Positions 14,974 through 23,594 of a stretch of 40,861 nt of DNA are shown piece by piece (position 1 is the first letter of the stretch; each line of letters opens with the position of its first letter). This stretch comes from Synergistaceae bacterium. Its GTDB lineage: Bacteria; Synergistota; Synergistia; Synergistales; Aminobacteriaceae. Both the position numbers and the translations under genes were made by a program. Location: the NCBI GenBank assembly GCA_031272145.1, contig JAISUL010000069.1, forward strand, positions 1 to 40,861, written 5' to 3'. Below the pieces are notes generated by a model that was not told the DNA's origin, did no database searches, and was given only the letters and a program-made list of their open reading frames with translations.

Positions 14974-16512
14974 ATGGAGCCTGCTCGCATGGTCAGGCAC
15001 GCGCTTCTTATGATGGTCGGGACATGTCTGAGCCGCGTGCTGGGGCTTGCCCGCGAGATGGTCACAGCGGCGTTCTTCGGCGCCTCAGGGCAGCTCGACG
15101 CCTTCAACGTCGCCTACACCGGCGCGAACTTAGCACGGCAGCTTCTTGCGGAGGGAGCTCTCTCAGCCGCCTTCGTCCCGGTCTTCTCCCGCACCCTTGC
15201 AGACGGACTGCCACGCGCCATATCCCTCGCGCGTCAGGCCCTGACAGTGCTCATCGTCGCATCACTCGGCGTCACCATGCTCGGCATCGCCGCCGCACCC
15301 CTGCTGACCTTCGTCATGGCACCGGGCTTCGACGTCCCGACCGCCGCCCTCGCGACGCACCTCACCCGCTGGCTGTTCCCGTTCCTGTTCATCATCTCCC
15401 TGGCCGCCCTCGCAATGGGGGTGCTCAACAGCATGGGCTCCTTCTTCGTGCCCGCTCTGGCCCCGGCCTTCAGCAACCTGGCCTTCATAGTTTCCGCTCC
15501 GTTCCTCGTCGGGCGCTTCGGAGTGCTCGGCCTCGCCTTCTCCGTGCTGGCCGGCGGCTTCGCGCACTTCTTCAGCCAATGGCTCTGGGGACGCAGACTC
15601 GGCGTGACGCTGCTTCCTGAGCGCCCAGACCTCTCCGACCCGTCCCTCCGCCGCATGATGGCGCTCTTCCTCCCCTACGCCGCCGGCCTCTCCCTGAACC
15701 AGATAAACCCCGTCATCAGCCGCATGCTCGGGTCATTCCTCGAGGAGGGCAGCATCTCCGTCCTGAACTACGCCAACCGCGTGATCCAGCTCCCCCTAGG
15801 CCTCTTCGTGATAGCCGTATCCCAGGCCGTGCTGCCGCAGCTCTCGCGCGCCGCCGCACATGAGGACTTCTTATCCACTTTGGGCGACGCCCTGAGGTTC
15901 GCTTTGTTCATAGTCCTCCCAGCGTCGCTCGGACTGGCCGTCATAGCGGGGCCGTTCGTGCACCTGCTGTTCGTCCGCGGCGCGTTCGGCACATGGGCGT
16001 GGGAGGCAACCGAGGCCGCGCTGGTGCTCAGCGTGCTCGGCCTGCCCGGCATGGCCTGCTCCACCGTCGTCATGCGCGGGCTCTACGCCCTCTCCATGCC
16101 GCGCGAGGCGTTCAAAACCACCCTGTTCAGCGTGGCATGCACAGCCGCCCTGTCCTGCGCCCTGATGTTCCCAATGGGCTACCGCGGCTTAGCCCTCGCC
16201 CCGAGCGTGGCGTTCACTCTCGCCGGCCCCCTAGGACTACTATATATCAGAAGAAAAACCGCCACCTTCCCCTCCTTCCCCCTGCGCTGGATCATTAAGT
16301 CCGCCCTCGCCCTCGCCGCCATGGGGACAGCACTAATCTTGTTCCGCGCCTCGTTTCCCTACGACGCCGGAGCATCGGCAGCGCTGAGAACACTCTGGTG
16401 CCTCGGAGCCGTGCTGCTAGGAGGCTCAGTCTACGCCGCCGCCACCCTATCCCTGCGCTTCGACGAGTGGCGCTGGATCAAAACAGCCATCGCCCAAAAA
16501 AGAACAAAATGA
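14974..16512 (+). CDS. murJ: Lipid II flippase MurJ
   Basis: 512 residues with about 14 hydrophobic segments. The opening (LLMMVGTCLSRVLGLAREMV) and FGASGQLDAFNVAYTGANLARQLLAEGALSAAFVPVF-type region (AFNVAYTGANLARQLL, GALSAAFVPVFSR) are diagnostic of MurJ/MviN. It flips lipid II across the cytoplasmic membrane for peptidoglycan synthesis. ATG preceded by AAGGAGG. The next gene, another polytopic membrane protein, starts 16 bases after its stop, so they form an operon. Confidence 0.95.
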   Translation: MEPARMVRHALLMMVGTCLSRVLGLAREMVTAAFFGASGQLDAFNVAYTGANLARQLLAEGALSAAFVPVFSRTLADGLPRAISLARQALTVLIVASLGVTMLGIAAAPLLTFVMAPGFDVPTAALATHLTRWLFPFLFIISLAALAMGVLNSMGSFFVPALAPAFSNLAFIVSAPFLVGRFGVLGLAFSVLAGGFAHFFSQWLWGRRLGVTLLPERPDLSDPSLRRMMALFLPYAAGLSLNQINPVISRMLGSFLEEGSISVLNYANRVIQLPLGLFVIAVSQAVLPQLSRAAAHEDFLSTLGDALRFALFIVLPASLGLAVIAGPFVHLLFVRGAFGTWAWEATEAALVLSVLGLPGMACSTVVMRGLYALSMPREAFKTTLFSVACTAALSCALMFPMGYRGLALAPSVAFTLAGPLGLLYIRRKTATFPSFPLRWIIKSALALAAMGTALILFRASFPYDAGASAALRTLWCLGAVLLGGSVYAAATLSLRFDEWRWIKTAIAQKRTK

Positions 16513-16528
16513 CGGAGGTATGAACCCC

Positions 16529-18094
16529 ATGCTATTTATAATTGCATCATGGTGCCTGTGGTACGCCATAATCACCGGAATCGGCAGACTAGCCGCCTCC
16601 CCCTGGCGGCAAGACATAGGCACCTTCGACTCCTTCTGGCTCGGCCTAACCTGCCTGATAGCCGTCGCCGGCATCGCCCAGCTGTTCTTCCCCCTGAACA
16701 CTATGGCCATGTCCCTAGCCGGCGCCATCGGAGCAGTCGGCCTAATGCTGCCACCACACAGCCGCCCTCACCGCAAGGACGCCCCGTTCCTCCTGGCGTG
16801 CTTTGTTATCCTGCTCCTGACCTCCCTCCCCTCCCTATGCCCCACCATCCAATACAGCAGCGACACCAGAGGCTACCACCTCGAAACTATAGACTGGATA
16901 AACAGCTACGCCACCATCCCCGGCCTCGCCAACCTCCACAGCAGACTCGGCTACGCAACGGCATCCTCCTTCTTCTCCTTCGCCGCTCTCCTCGACAACT
17001 GGATCTGGGACGGACGCTCCTCCTGGCTCGTCGTCCAGTTCCTCCTCGCCGCCACCATGCTCCAAATCACCCACGCCCTGGTCTACGGCTCCCCTCGCGC
17101 CCGCACCTACTCCCTCATCTGCTTCGCCTACCTGCTGCTCGACCTCCTCTGGTGGCGCCCCGGCCTCTACTTTGAATCCCCAGTCTTCCACGCCCTCATC
17201 ATCGCCGGACTCTACGCCGTCGACAGGCTAACCCCCTTCGCCCTCTTCATCATCCCCACGCTGGTCATGACGGCCTTCACTATTAAGCCCATGCCAGTCG
17301 TCCTCCTCGCCCTCTGCACCGCAACCTATGCCACAGCCTTCATCATCAAGCCTAACTGCCGCAAAGCCATCGCCCTCGCCGCCGTCATCCCCACACTGCT
17401 CCTATTCGGCTACATGGCCCGCAACGTCGTCACCTCCGGCTGGGCTCTCTTCCCCTCCCCAATCCCCATCGGCCTCACTAACGCACCATGGGCTCTCTCC
17501 AAAGACGAGGTCGAAACAGAGTTCCACGTAATACGCAACTTCGACAGACTGGGACCCGCCTTCCAAATGGACAAACGCGACAACCCCGTCCGCGAGTGGG
17601 TAGGCGACTGGCTTAAGCGCGCACTCGACGACCGATTCGGGGTGGGGCTCTTTTGGGGGCCGCTTGCTTTATCGTTGCTGATGACGCTCTATTTGGGGCT
17701 TTGCCCCAAACCCCACCAAAGGGCAGGCTTGCCCTTTGGAATCCCGATCTTGACACTGCTTGCACTATATGGGTCACTGATATTTTGGTTCTTCTCTAAC
17801 GGTTCGGTTCGGTTCGCTTGGCCCTTCGCCTGGCTGCTCATGGCATGGCACGGCGTTGCTCTTTATGACGCGGGGCTCCTCTCCGTAGGCCGCAAGACGG
17901 CGCTCTCCCTGGCAGCAGCGGCGGGCGTCGCGGCCTGCTTGGCGCTCCTCTTCATTATTCTGCCCTACAGACACGCATCCCCCTCCCTCTGGAGCACCGG
18001 ACGCGCCGACCTCTACCCGCTCCACACACCCGACCCCACCCTGCGCCTCATCGACCAGCGCGACATAACTAAGGGATTCCGCAAAAAACGCTGA
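16529..18094 (+). CDS. Polytopic membrane protein, LIC_10190-like (GT-C type?)
   Basis: 521 residues with about 10-12 membrane helices. The segment SSDTRGYHLETIDWINSYA, then PGLANLHSRLGYATASSFF, recalls LIC_10190-type membrane proteins, thought to be GT-C-like glycosyltransferases of surface polysaccharide paths; this assignment is tentative. The start at 16529 is chosen because GGAGG is ten bases before it; an ATG at 16520 lies only one base after the GGAGG. It follows murJ by 16 bases. A palindromic element at 17692-17746 is inserted in frame and adds about 18 residues (LCPKPHQRAGLPFGIPI) between two hydrophobic segments; codon use around it also looks different. Confidence 0.7.
   Translation: MLFIIASWCLWYAIITGIGRLAASPWRQDIGTFDSFWLGLTCLIAVAGIAQLFFPLNTMAMSLAGAIGAVGLMLPPHSRPHRKDAPFLLACFVILLLTSLPSLCPTIQYSSDTRGYHLETIDWINSYATIPGLANLHSRLGYATASSFFSFAALLDNWIWDGRSSWLVVQFLLAATMLQITHALVYGSPRARTYSLICFAYLLLDLLWWRPGLYFESPVFHALIIAGLYAVDRLTPFALFIIPTLVMTAFTIKPMPVVLLALCTATYATAFIIKPNCRKAIALAAVIPTLLLFGYMARNVVTSGWALFPSPIPIGLTNAPWALSKDEVETEFHVIRNFDRLGPAFQMDKRDNPVREWVGDWLKRALDDRFGVGLFWGPLALSLLMTLYLGLCPKPHQRAGLPFGIPILTLLALYGSLIFWFFSNGSVRFAWPFAWLLMAWHGVALYDAGLLSVGRKTALSLAAAAGVAACLALLFIILPYRHASPSLWSTGRADLYPLHTPDPTLRLIDQRDITKGFRKKR
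17692..17746 (+). repeat. Double-palindrome element inserted in frame in a coding sequence
   Basis: Two adjacent perfect inverted repeats: TTTGGGGC-TTT-GCCCCAAA (17692-17710) and CCAAAGGGCA-GGCT-TGCCCTTTGG (17716-17739), joined by CCCCA and followed by AATCCCG. The layout is that of a small mobile palindromic element (comparable to Rickettsia RPEs or BIMEs). It is open in the frame of the host gene and encodes a Pro/Gly-rich loop, unlike the surrounding membrane helices. Confidence 0.7.
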
Positions 18095-18115
18095 ACGTTT
18101 CGCCGGCACCGGCTG

Positions 18116-18155
18116 TATAATACGCCCCAAAAGGGGTCGAGAGGCCCCAAGGAGG
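18116..18155 (+). promoter_or_regulatory. Promoter and hairpin leader of the yggS gene
   Basis: CTGTATAAT (-10 TATAAT at 18116-18121), then CCCC-AAAA-GGGG (18125-18136) and, sharing the same GGGG, GGGGTC-GAGA-GGCCCC (18133-18148), directly followed by AAGGAGG (18149-18155) and TTG at 18165. The two hairpins exclude each other. Confidence 0.6.
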
Positions 18156-18164
18156 CTGGTTCGG

Positions 18165-18848
18165 TTGCCCGACACTACGGCGAGTTTGGCTGAAAGAGTT
18201 GCGGACGTGCGCAGCAGGATCGCACGGGCGTCTCGCGGACAGGAAAACGGCGCGGTCGAGCTCCTCGCCGTGGTCAAGACCCGCACGGCCCAGGAGGTTC
18301 TCGCGGTCGCCGCCCTCGTCGACTCCATCGGCGACAACCGCGTCCAAGAGGCCGAGAGGCGCGGCGCCAGGCCGGACTGCCCCTGCCGCATGATCGGACA
18401 CCTCCAGAGCAACAAGGTCAAGAAGGCCGCAGCCCTGTTCGACTCGATAGACTCCATCGACTCCACCGCCCTCGCACTCGCCCTGAACAGCGCGGTGACG
18501 TCGCCGCCCATGCCGGTGCTCATCGAGGTCAACACCTCCGGCGAGGCCTCCAAGACCGGCGTCACTCCCGAGGCCTTCCCCCAGCTGCTCGACTGCGTCC
18601 TCGCATGCGGCCACCTGCGCCTTGACGGACTGATGACCATAGGCCCCAACTCCGACGAGCGATCGGTCAGGGCCGCCTTCGCGCTCCTGCGCCGCACAGC
18701 CGAGGACGCGCGGCAGCGCTCAGGGCTGCCCCTCCCCGTCCTGTCGATGGGCATGAGCGGCGACTTCGAGTGGGCAGTCATGGAGGGCTCCACCAGAACG
18801 CGAATCGGCACGGCCATTTTCGGCCCAAGAACCTACCATAATGTATAA
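18165..18848 (+). CDS. YggS/PLPBP family pyridoxal-phosphate homeostasis protein
   Basis: 227 residues, TTG start after AAGGAGG. The PLP-binding lysine is K38 in LLAVVKTRTAQEV; GDNRVQEAE, MIGHLQSNKVKK and LMTIGP and SMGMSGDFEWAV are typical of the YggS fold (alanine racemase N-terminal-like barrel). The family keeps PLP supply and amino-acid pools balanced and has no known enzymatic activity. It often lies next to sepF in cell-division clusters of Gram-positive bacteria, as here. The stop codon TAA is part of the -10 box of the sepF promoter. Confidence 0.93.
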   Translation: MPDTTASLAERVADVRSRIARASRGQENGAVELLAVVKTRTAQEVLAVAALVDSIGDNRVQEAERRGARPDCPCRMIGHLQSNKVKKAAALFDSIDSIDSTALALALNSAVTSPPMPVLIEVNTSGEASKTGVTPEAFPQLLDCVLACGHLRLDGLMTIGPNSDERSVRAAFALLRRTAEDARQRSGLPLPVLSMGMSGDFEWAVMEGSTRTRIGTAIFGPRTYHNV

Positions 18849-18886
18849 TGCTGAAAACGGCGGACTCGTTCCGCCCCGTAAGGAGG
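18844..18886 (+). promoter_or_regulatory. Promoter and hairpin leader of sepF
   Basis: ATGTATAAT with TATAAT at 18844-18849 overlaps the yggS stop codon. A hairpin GGCGGA-CTCGT-TCCGCC (18859-18875) follows at the predicted RNA 5' end, then AAGGAGG (18880-18886) and GTG at 18896. Confidence 0.6.
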
Positions 18887-18895
18887 GATGACCCG

Positions 18896-19333
18896 GTGTC
18901 TAACTGGCTGAAATTCCTCGGCTTTGGGGATGACTACGAAGAGGACGAGGATGAGGAGTACGCTGAAGAAGAATCCGGGACTAGACGCGGAGGACGCAGG
19001 GATCGCAGCGAACGTAACGAGCGTAGTGAAGGTGTTGGAAAGCGGACGGACGGGCGCGCCGTAAAAAAGCGCCTGCCTCAGCTTGTGTTCTTCAGGGGCA
19101 TTCCGTCCGAGGAGTCGAAGCTGGGTCTGCGCGACGCCCTGCTTGGCGGTGCCATGGTGTTGCTCGACCTGCAGGGCCTCGAGTCAGAGCGCCTCGAAGA
19201 GGGACGCAGTTTCATCAATTTTATGGGAGGGGTCGCCTTCGCTCACAAGGGCAAGATAGAGCGGATCGGACCGTCCCTTTTTCTCATCGCACCACGGGAG
19301 GGCATGCTCCAGTGGTGGGTAGAGGGGGAGTAA
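18896..19333 (+). CDS. sepF: Cell division protein SepF
   Basis: 145 residues. GTG start nine bases after AAGGAGG; a longer frame from 18848 would place the start within the -10 box and is rejected. The N-terminus (SNWLKFLGF) is an amphipathic membrane-binding helix, followed by an acidic then Arg-rich linker (residues 12-55) and the SepF domain (LVFFRGIPSEESKLGLRDAL, LLDLQGLESERLEEGRSFIN, FMGGVAFAHKGKIERIG). SepF ties FtsZ to the membrane. Five bases separate it from the divIVA gene, one operon. Confidence 0.92.
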   Translation: MSNWLKFLGFGDDYEEDEDEEYAEEESGTRRGGRRDRSERNERSEGVGKRTDGRAVKKRLPQLVFFRGIPSEESKLGLRDALLGGAMVLLDLQGLESERLEEGRSFINFMGGVAFAHKGKIERIGPSLFLIAPREGMLQWWVEGE

Positions 19334-19337
19334 GCAA

Positions 19338-20183
19338 ATGGAGCTTCTGACCGCCAAGGATGTTGAGATGAAGGTCTTCAAGAAGACCTCGTTCGGCGGG
19401 TATTCCATTGCCGACGTCGAGGAGTTTATGAATCAGGTCGCCGACGACGTGGAGTCCTACGCTTTGGCGCTCGCCGAACAGCAACGCCGCGCCTCAGAGC
19501 TCGAGGAGCGGCTGAACCGCCACGAGGCCATGGCAGAGACCATCAAGGAGACGCTCATCCTCGCCCAGAAAAGCGCTCAGGAGACGCGTGACGAGGCCGA
19601 GCGCATGGCCGAGACGACCCTCGCTGAGGCCGAAAACAAGCGCTCCCAAGCCGACCGCGAGGCCAGCGGAATCATCGAAGCCGCCCGAAAAGAGGCCGAG
19701 GAGATAGTGAACGCCGGCCGCCTCTCGCTCGTGGGCATCGAACGCGACGTCGAGGGCATGCGCTCCGAGCTCAAACGCCGCCTCGAGGAGCTCGACGCCG
19801 ACTCAAAAAGGCGCAACGAGTCCATCGAGCGCGAGGTAGCCAAGCGCCTGGAGGCAGCCGACGCCGAGGCAAAAAAACGCGTTGAGACCGCCACGTGGGA
19901 GGCCGAAAAGCTCGTGGCCGAGGCCAACGAACGCCGCGAGGAGGTCCTCTCCGGCGCCCACTCCGAGGCCATCCGGCGCGTCGGCAAGGCAACCCGCGAG
20001 CTCGACGCCCTCAAAAACGAGACCGCCTACGTCAAGGCCGAGCGCAACCGCATCATCCACGAGGTCAGCGACCTCCTCGCTAAGTTCACCAGCGAGTTCC
20101 AGCGTCTGAGCGAACAACCGCCCGCCGAGCCCGAAACAGACGAGCCTGAGGGCACTTTTATCCTCCCTGATGGACGAAACTAA
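19338..20183 (+). CDS. DivIVA domain protein
   Basis: 281 residues. The N-terminal DivIVA domain (LLTAKDVEMKVFKKTSFGGY then SIADVEEFMNQVADD) binds curved membranes; the rest is a long coiled coil rich in Glu/Ala/Arg (about residues 35-255), then an acidic tail. GGGGAG precedes the ATG. With SepF just upstream it points to a Gram-positive-like division or polar-growth control in a diderm. DivIVA homologues recruit partner proteins to poles or septa. In the same direction as recG, 30 bases downstream. Confidence 0.92.
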   Translation: MELLTAKDVEMKVFKKTSFGGYSIADVEEFMNQVADDVESYALALAEQQRRASELEERLNRHEAMAETIKETLILAQKSAQETRDEAERMAETTLAEAENKRSQADREASGIIEAARKEAEEIVNAGRLSLVGIERDVEGMRSELKRRLEELDADSKRRNESIEREVAKRLEAADAEAKKRVETATWEAEKLVAEANERREEVLSGAHSEAIRRVGKATRELDALKNETAYVKAERNRIIHEVSDLLAKFTSEFQRLSEQPPAEPETDEPEGTFILPDGRN

Positions 20184-20213
20184 GAGGAATATTGACGGAA
20201 AACCTTCGCCATT

Positions 20214-22325
20214 ATGGCCATCGCCGAAGCTCTCTCCGCCCCCGTTAGGTTAGTGAAAGGCGTGGGCCCCGCGAGGGAGCGCGCCTTCTCCCGCCTCGGC
20301 GTGAATACGGTGGAAGACCTCCTGTTCCTCTTCCCACGCCGCTACGAAGACCGCCGGAACATCGTGCCACTCTCCTCCGTGCGCGAGGGAGATGACGCAG
20401 CCGTCGTCGCCGTGGTGCAGTCCTTTGAGTCGCGCAGGGCCCGGAACGGCAGCCTCCCCCTCGCCGCCGCCGCCCTGACGGACGCCGAAGACGGGGCGCT
20501 CTTCTCGCTGCCCGTCCGAGCCGTGTGGTTCAACAGGCCGGGCTTCACCCTCCTCCCGGGCTCACGCGTCGCCCTTTACGGCAGAGTCGAAAGCGGGCTC
20601 CAGTTCGTCAACCCCGAAGTAGAGGTGCTCACGAACTCACCCCCCGAGGTCGTCGGGAGGCTTATGCCGGTCTACCCTGCCGCGTCCGGCCTGAACCAGC
20701 ACTTCATACGCCGCTCCGTCGCCTATGCCCTCGAACAATGGCTTCCACTCATGAAGGACTTCCTTCCCGACGAAATCAAAAACAAGCACGCATTCCCGTC
20801 CCCCCAAAGCGCGGTGCGCGAGCTCCACAGCCCGACCGGCGACAGGGAGGCTTGGCTGAAGGCAAGAACGCGCCTGGCGTTCGACGAGCTCTTCCTGCTC
20901 CAAGCCGGCCTCCTCTCGCGCAAAATGCGCCACGCCGCGGCGTCAGGAGCACCAGTCCGAACGGCGCTAACAGCGCAGAAAACGCCTGCCTGCTCTGTTT
21001 CTCCGAGCTCGCTTTGCGGGCGCTTCATCGGCTCTCTGCCGTTCCGCCCCACCGGCGCTCAGACCCGCGTGATAGGCGAGATAGCCCGCGACATGGCGTC
21101 CGGCGTGCCTATGAACCGCCTGCTTCAGGGGGACGTCGGGTCTGGCAAGACGCTCGTCGCTGTGGCGGCGATGCTAATGGCCGCGGAGGGCGGCGGTCAG
21201 ACGGCGTTCATGGCTCCGACGGAGGTGCTGGCGCAGCAGCATTATTTCAAGCTGAAAGACCGGCTGCTCGGGGCAAGGGCTGCGCTTCTGACCGGGTCGC
21301 TCGGCAGGAGGGAGCGCCGCGCCGTCACCGACGCCATCGCCGGCGGCGAGGTTCAGGTGCTGATCGGCACTCAGGCGGTGCTGAGCTCTGACGTGGAGTT
21401 CAGACGCTTGGCTCTGGTTGTGGTGGACGAGCAGCACCGCTTCGGCGTGGCGCAGAAGAACGCGCTCCTGACCGGCTCGCCGCTTCCCCACATGCTTGTC
21501 ATGACCGCGACGCCCATCCCCCGCACTCTGACCCTCTCCATCTACGGAGACCTCGACGTGTCGGTGCTGGACGAGCAGCCCCCTGGCCGCAAGCCCGTCA
21601 AGACCAGAGTGCTGCGCTCCACCCCCGCGGCGATGGAGAAAATCCTGACGTATATGAACGAACATCTGGGTTCACGCGGCCGCGGCCAGGCCTACTGGGT
21701 TTGTCCCCTGATCGAGGAGAGCGACAAGCTCGACCTGACGGCTGTGCTGTCGCGTTATGAGTTCCTCAAGTGCGCGCTGCCGAGGCTTCGCGTGGCTCTG
21801 CTCCACGGTCAGATGCATGGAGCTGAAAAACAGGCGGTGATGCGAGCCTTCGCGGACGGCGAGGCCGACCTGCTGGTTTCGACGACGGTCATCGAGGTTG
21901 GAATGGACGTGCCGCGCGCGACACTGATGATCGTGGAGGACGCGCAGCGGTTCGGGATGGCGCAGCTTCACCAGCTTCGCGGGCGTGTAGGGCGAGGTGC
22001 GGAGGCGGGGATGTGCGTGCTGCTGGCCGGGCAGACGTCCGCGGAGGGAGCTGCGAGGCTGCGTGCCGTTGCCTCGTCGACGGACGGCTTCAAGATAGCC
22101 GAGGCCGACCTGCGGCAGCGCGGCCCAGGCGAGGTGTGCGGCGTGCGGCAGCACGGCTTAACCGACTTCCGCGTGGCAGACCTGACTAAAGACCGCGGCC
22201 TGCTTGAGATGGCCCGCTCCGACGCCGCAGCGCTGCTGGAGTCCGACCCAACCCTGTCAGCCCACCCCTCCCTGCGGGAAGCCCTCCGAGCCCGCGGCTC
22301 CCTGGAGCTAGCCGGCACAGCGTAG
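20214..22325 (+). CDS. recG: ATP-dependent DNA helicase RecG
   Basis: 703 residues. The N-terminal wedge/OB region ([31 protein letters not shown]) is followed by the helicase core: Walker [18 protein letters not shown] at about residues 303-319, [13 protein letters not shown] (DEQH box) at about 402, [20 protein letters not shown], and motif [15 protein letters not shown]; the C-terminal TRG region is [18 protein letters not shown]. RecG remodels stalled forks and branched DNA. No clear ribosome-binding site precedes the ATG, so translation may depend on the divIVA gene before it. Confidence 0.96.
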   Translation: MAIAEALSAPVRLVKGVGPARERAFSRLGVNTVEDLLFLFPRRYEDRRNIVPLSSVREGDDAAVVAVVQSFESRRARNGSLPLAAAALTDAEDGALFSLPVRAVWFNRPGFTLLPGSRVALYGRVESGLQFVNPEVEVLTNSPPEVVGRLMPVYPAASGLNQHFIRRSVAYALEQWLPLMKDFLPDEIKNKHAFPSPQSAVRELHSPTGDREAWLKARTRLAFDELFLLQAGLLSRKMRHAAASGAPVRTALTAQKTPACSVSPSSLCGRFIGSLPFRPTGAQTRVIGEIARDMASGVPMNRLLQGDVGSGKTLVAVAAMLMAAEGGGQTAFMAPTEVLAQQHYFKLKDRLLGARAALLTGSLGRRERRAVTDAIAGGEVQVLIGTQAVLSSDVEFRRLALVVVDEQHRFGVAQKNALLTGSPLPHMLVMTATPIPRTLTLSIYGDLDVSVLDEQPPGRKPVKTRVLRSTPAAMEKILTYMNEHLGSRGRGQAYWVCPLIEESDKLDLTAVLSRYEFLKCALPRLRVALLHGQMHGAEKQAVMRAFADGEADLLVSTTVIEVGMDVPRATLMIVEDAQRFGMAQLHQLRGRVGRGAEAGMCVLLAGQTSAEGAARLRAVASSTDGFKIAEADLRQRGPGEVCGVRQHGLTDFRVADLTKDRGLLEMARSDAAALLESDPTLSAHPSLREALRARGSLELAGTA

Positions 22326-22332
22326 TGAGAGA

Positions 22333-23072
<740 letters not shown>

Positions 23073-23103
23073 ATGAAAACCTCCAGTCTTACGTTCCATA
23101 AAG

Positions 23104-23135
23104 AGCCGGAACGAGCCCGTAGGCGCGCCCCGGCT
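23104..23135. terminator. Possible bidirectional hairpin between thioesterase and methyltransferase genes
   Basis: AGCCGG (23104-23109) pairs with CCGGCT (23130-23135), followed on the plus strand by TCTTTT and on the minus strand by CTTTAT. The T runs are short, so this is only a weak candidate. Confidence 0.3.
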
Positions 23136-23148
23136 TCTTTTAATGATC

Positions 23149-23556
23149 CTAGCGCGGCTTAGATAAAACGTTCGCGCTGAGCCACTCGCTTAGGGCACAG
23201 CCGCCTCTCAGCAGCTTGCCGGCCTTGTCCACGAAGGCGTGCTTGGTCCAGCCCTCGGCTGCGACCTTGCCGTCGGCCTTCCTGAAGACGGCGCACTCGA
23301 AGACCACGCTGACCCGCGACACGTCCTTCACGCGGGCGGCTATCTCGATTACGTCGTCGTAGAACAGCGACGACTTGTAGCGGCAGTTGGCCTCGACGAC
23401 CGGCAGAAGAATCCCGTCCCTCTCCCACTCGACGTAGCTTTTGCCCATCAGGCGGCAGAGCTCCGTCCGCCCCATCTCGAACCAGTCCAGATAGCGCCCG
23501 TAGTAGGCCACGCCCATCTGGTCGGTCTCGCCGTAGCGAACCCGCGTCTCGCACAC
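23149..23556 (-). CDS. 4HBT-type acyl-CoA thioesterase (YbgC/FadM-like)
   Basis: 135 residues from the GTG at 23556, which has AAGGA nine bases upstream and gives the usual family length. The hot-dog signature RVRYGETDQMGVAYYGRYLDWF is present (TDQMGVAYYGRYLDWFE, with catalytic Asp in ETDQMG). It hydrolyses short acyl-CoA or acyl-ACP esters. An alternative ATG at 23598 overlaps the stop of the 958-residue flavoprotein gene (ATGA) and would add 14 residues. Last gene after the electron-transfer operon and possibly co-transcribed with it. Confidence 0.9.
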   Translation of the reverse strand: MCETRVRYGETDQMGVAYYGRYLDWFEMGRTELCRLMGKSYVEWERDGILLPVVEANCRYKSSLFYDDVIEIAARVKDVSRVSVVFECAVFRKADGKVAAEGWTKHAFVDKAGKLLRGGCALSEWLSANVLSKPR

Positions 23557-23594
23557 GGAGCTCCATCCTTCTTTTTGCTGCAAAGTGCACCCCC

